Assembly (NCBI GenBank): GCA_013360285.1
Contig: JABWCM010000025.1
Coordinates: 1-35,086, forward strand
Direction of reading: 5' to 3'
Source of the DNA: Myxococcales bacterium
Lineage (GTDB): Bacteria > Myxococcota_A > UBA9042 > JABWCM01
DNA: 35,086 nucleotides
A program made the position numbers and the translations under genes. The notes beneath the pieces are model-generated. The model had not been told where the DNA came from. It did not search any database and worked only from the letters and a program-made list of their open reading frames with translations. Shown one piece after another: positions 34,992 through 35,086 of this stretch (positions within the stretch are counted from its first letter, which is position 1; the number at the start of each line of letters is the position of its first letter).

Positions 34992-35086
34992 GAGGGTGTT
35001 TGCGAAAAAAATAACGGCGAGCGAGACAGTGGCCGTAGCGAGGCGGGCCTGCCGACTGAGGCCCACCGGAGGCGTACCCGAAGGTA
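34992..35086. other. GC-rich palindromic sequence at right edge, possible repeat or mobile-element end
   Basis: From the GAGGGTGTTTGCGAAAA stretch onward the sequence changes to GC-rich text. It has inverted repeats GGGCCT/AGGCCC (35045-35064) and TACC-CGAA-GGTA (35075-35086) and no coding frame that can be judged. It could be the terminus of an insertion sequence or a dispersed repeat that continues outside the window. No transposase is visible. Confidence 0.3.

Overview
The window looks like a chromosomal segment of a Gram-negative deltaproteobacterial-type organism (Myxococcota/Bradymonadota-like). This is inferred from the abundance of large exported proteins built from thrombospondin type 3, slime-mold-type CTDC and Ig-like repeats, from the Asp/Thr/Ser-rich lipoprotein linker, and from ordinary proteobacterial housekeeping genes (acnA, gloA, clpS-clpA). 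No rRNA, tRNA, CRISPR array, prophage or complete mobile element was found.

Left part (1-5000). A minus-strand gene runs off the left edge. It encodes an exported, probably lipid-anchored protein made of at least eight copies of a six-cysteine repeat ending in CC, joined by proline linkers. Divergent from it is a tightly packed plus-strand operon (2046-3957): an ECF sigma factor, a single-span membrane protein placed like an anti-sigma factor, a small lipoprotein, and a 114-residue exported protein with heptad-spaced cysteines. A cyclic-nucleotide-binding protein with a possible degenerate PilZ domain follows (4130-4999).

Central-left part (5026-10796), all minus strand: glyoxalase I (from its own candidate promoter), aconitase, a DUF938/METTL26-type methyltransferase and a GH1 beta-glycosidase lipoprotein whose start overlaps the methyltransferase stop.

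Centre (10867-28843), all minus strand and all exported: a 1070-residue protein with dockerin-like, Ig-like and Cys-rich parts, a 216-residue protein, and a giant of about 4637 residues. The giant's architecture recalls animal extracellular matrix: TSP3 repeats, carboxypeptidase-regulatory-like domains, Ig-like domains, a von Willebrand A domain, IPT/TIG, jelly-roll-like domains, 13 CTDC repeats, six copies of an unfamiliar eight-cysteine module and a fibrinogen-like C-terminus. An 18-bp perfect palindrome precedes the giant.

Right part (28844-35086): a 768-nt gene-free stretch with a row of hairpins and a T-tract, a class I/II aminotransferase, an intergenic region holding a roughly 108-bp imperfect inverted repeat, a plus-strand FemAB-like acyltransferase (PF04339 type), and the translationally coupled clpS-clpA pair. 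The last about 95 bases are GC-rich, palindromic and unlike the rest; they may be the edge of a dispersed repeat or mobile element.

The strongest candidates for undescribed biology are the CC-repeat lipoprotein with the divergent sigma-factor operon, and the giant matrix-like protein with its DP-RT/AYH/GCG cysteine module. Every function is inferred from sequence; none was tested by database search.
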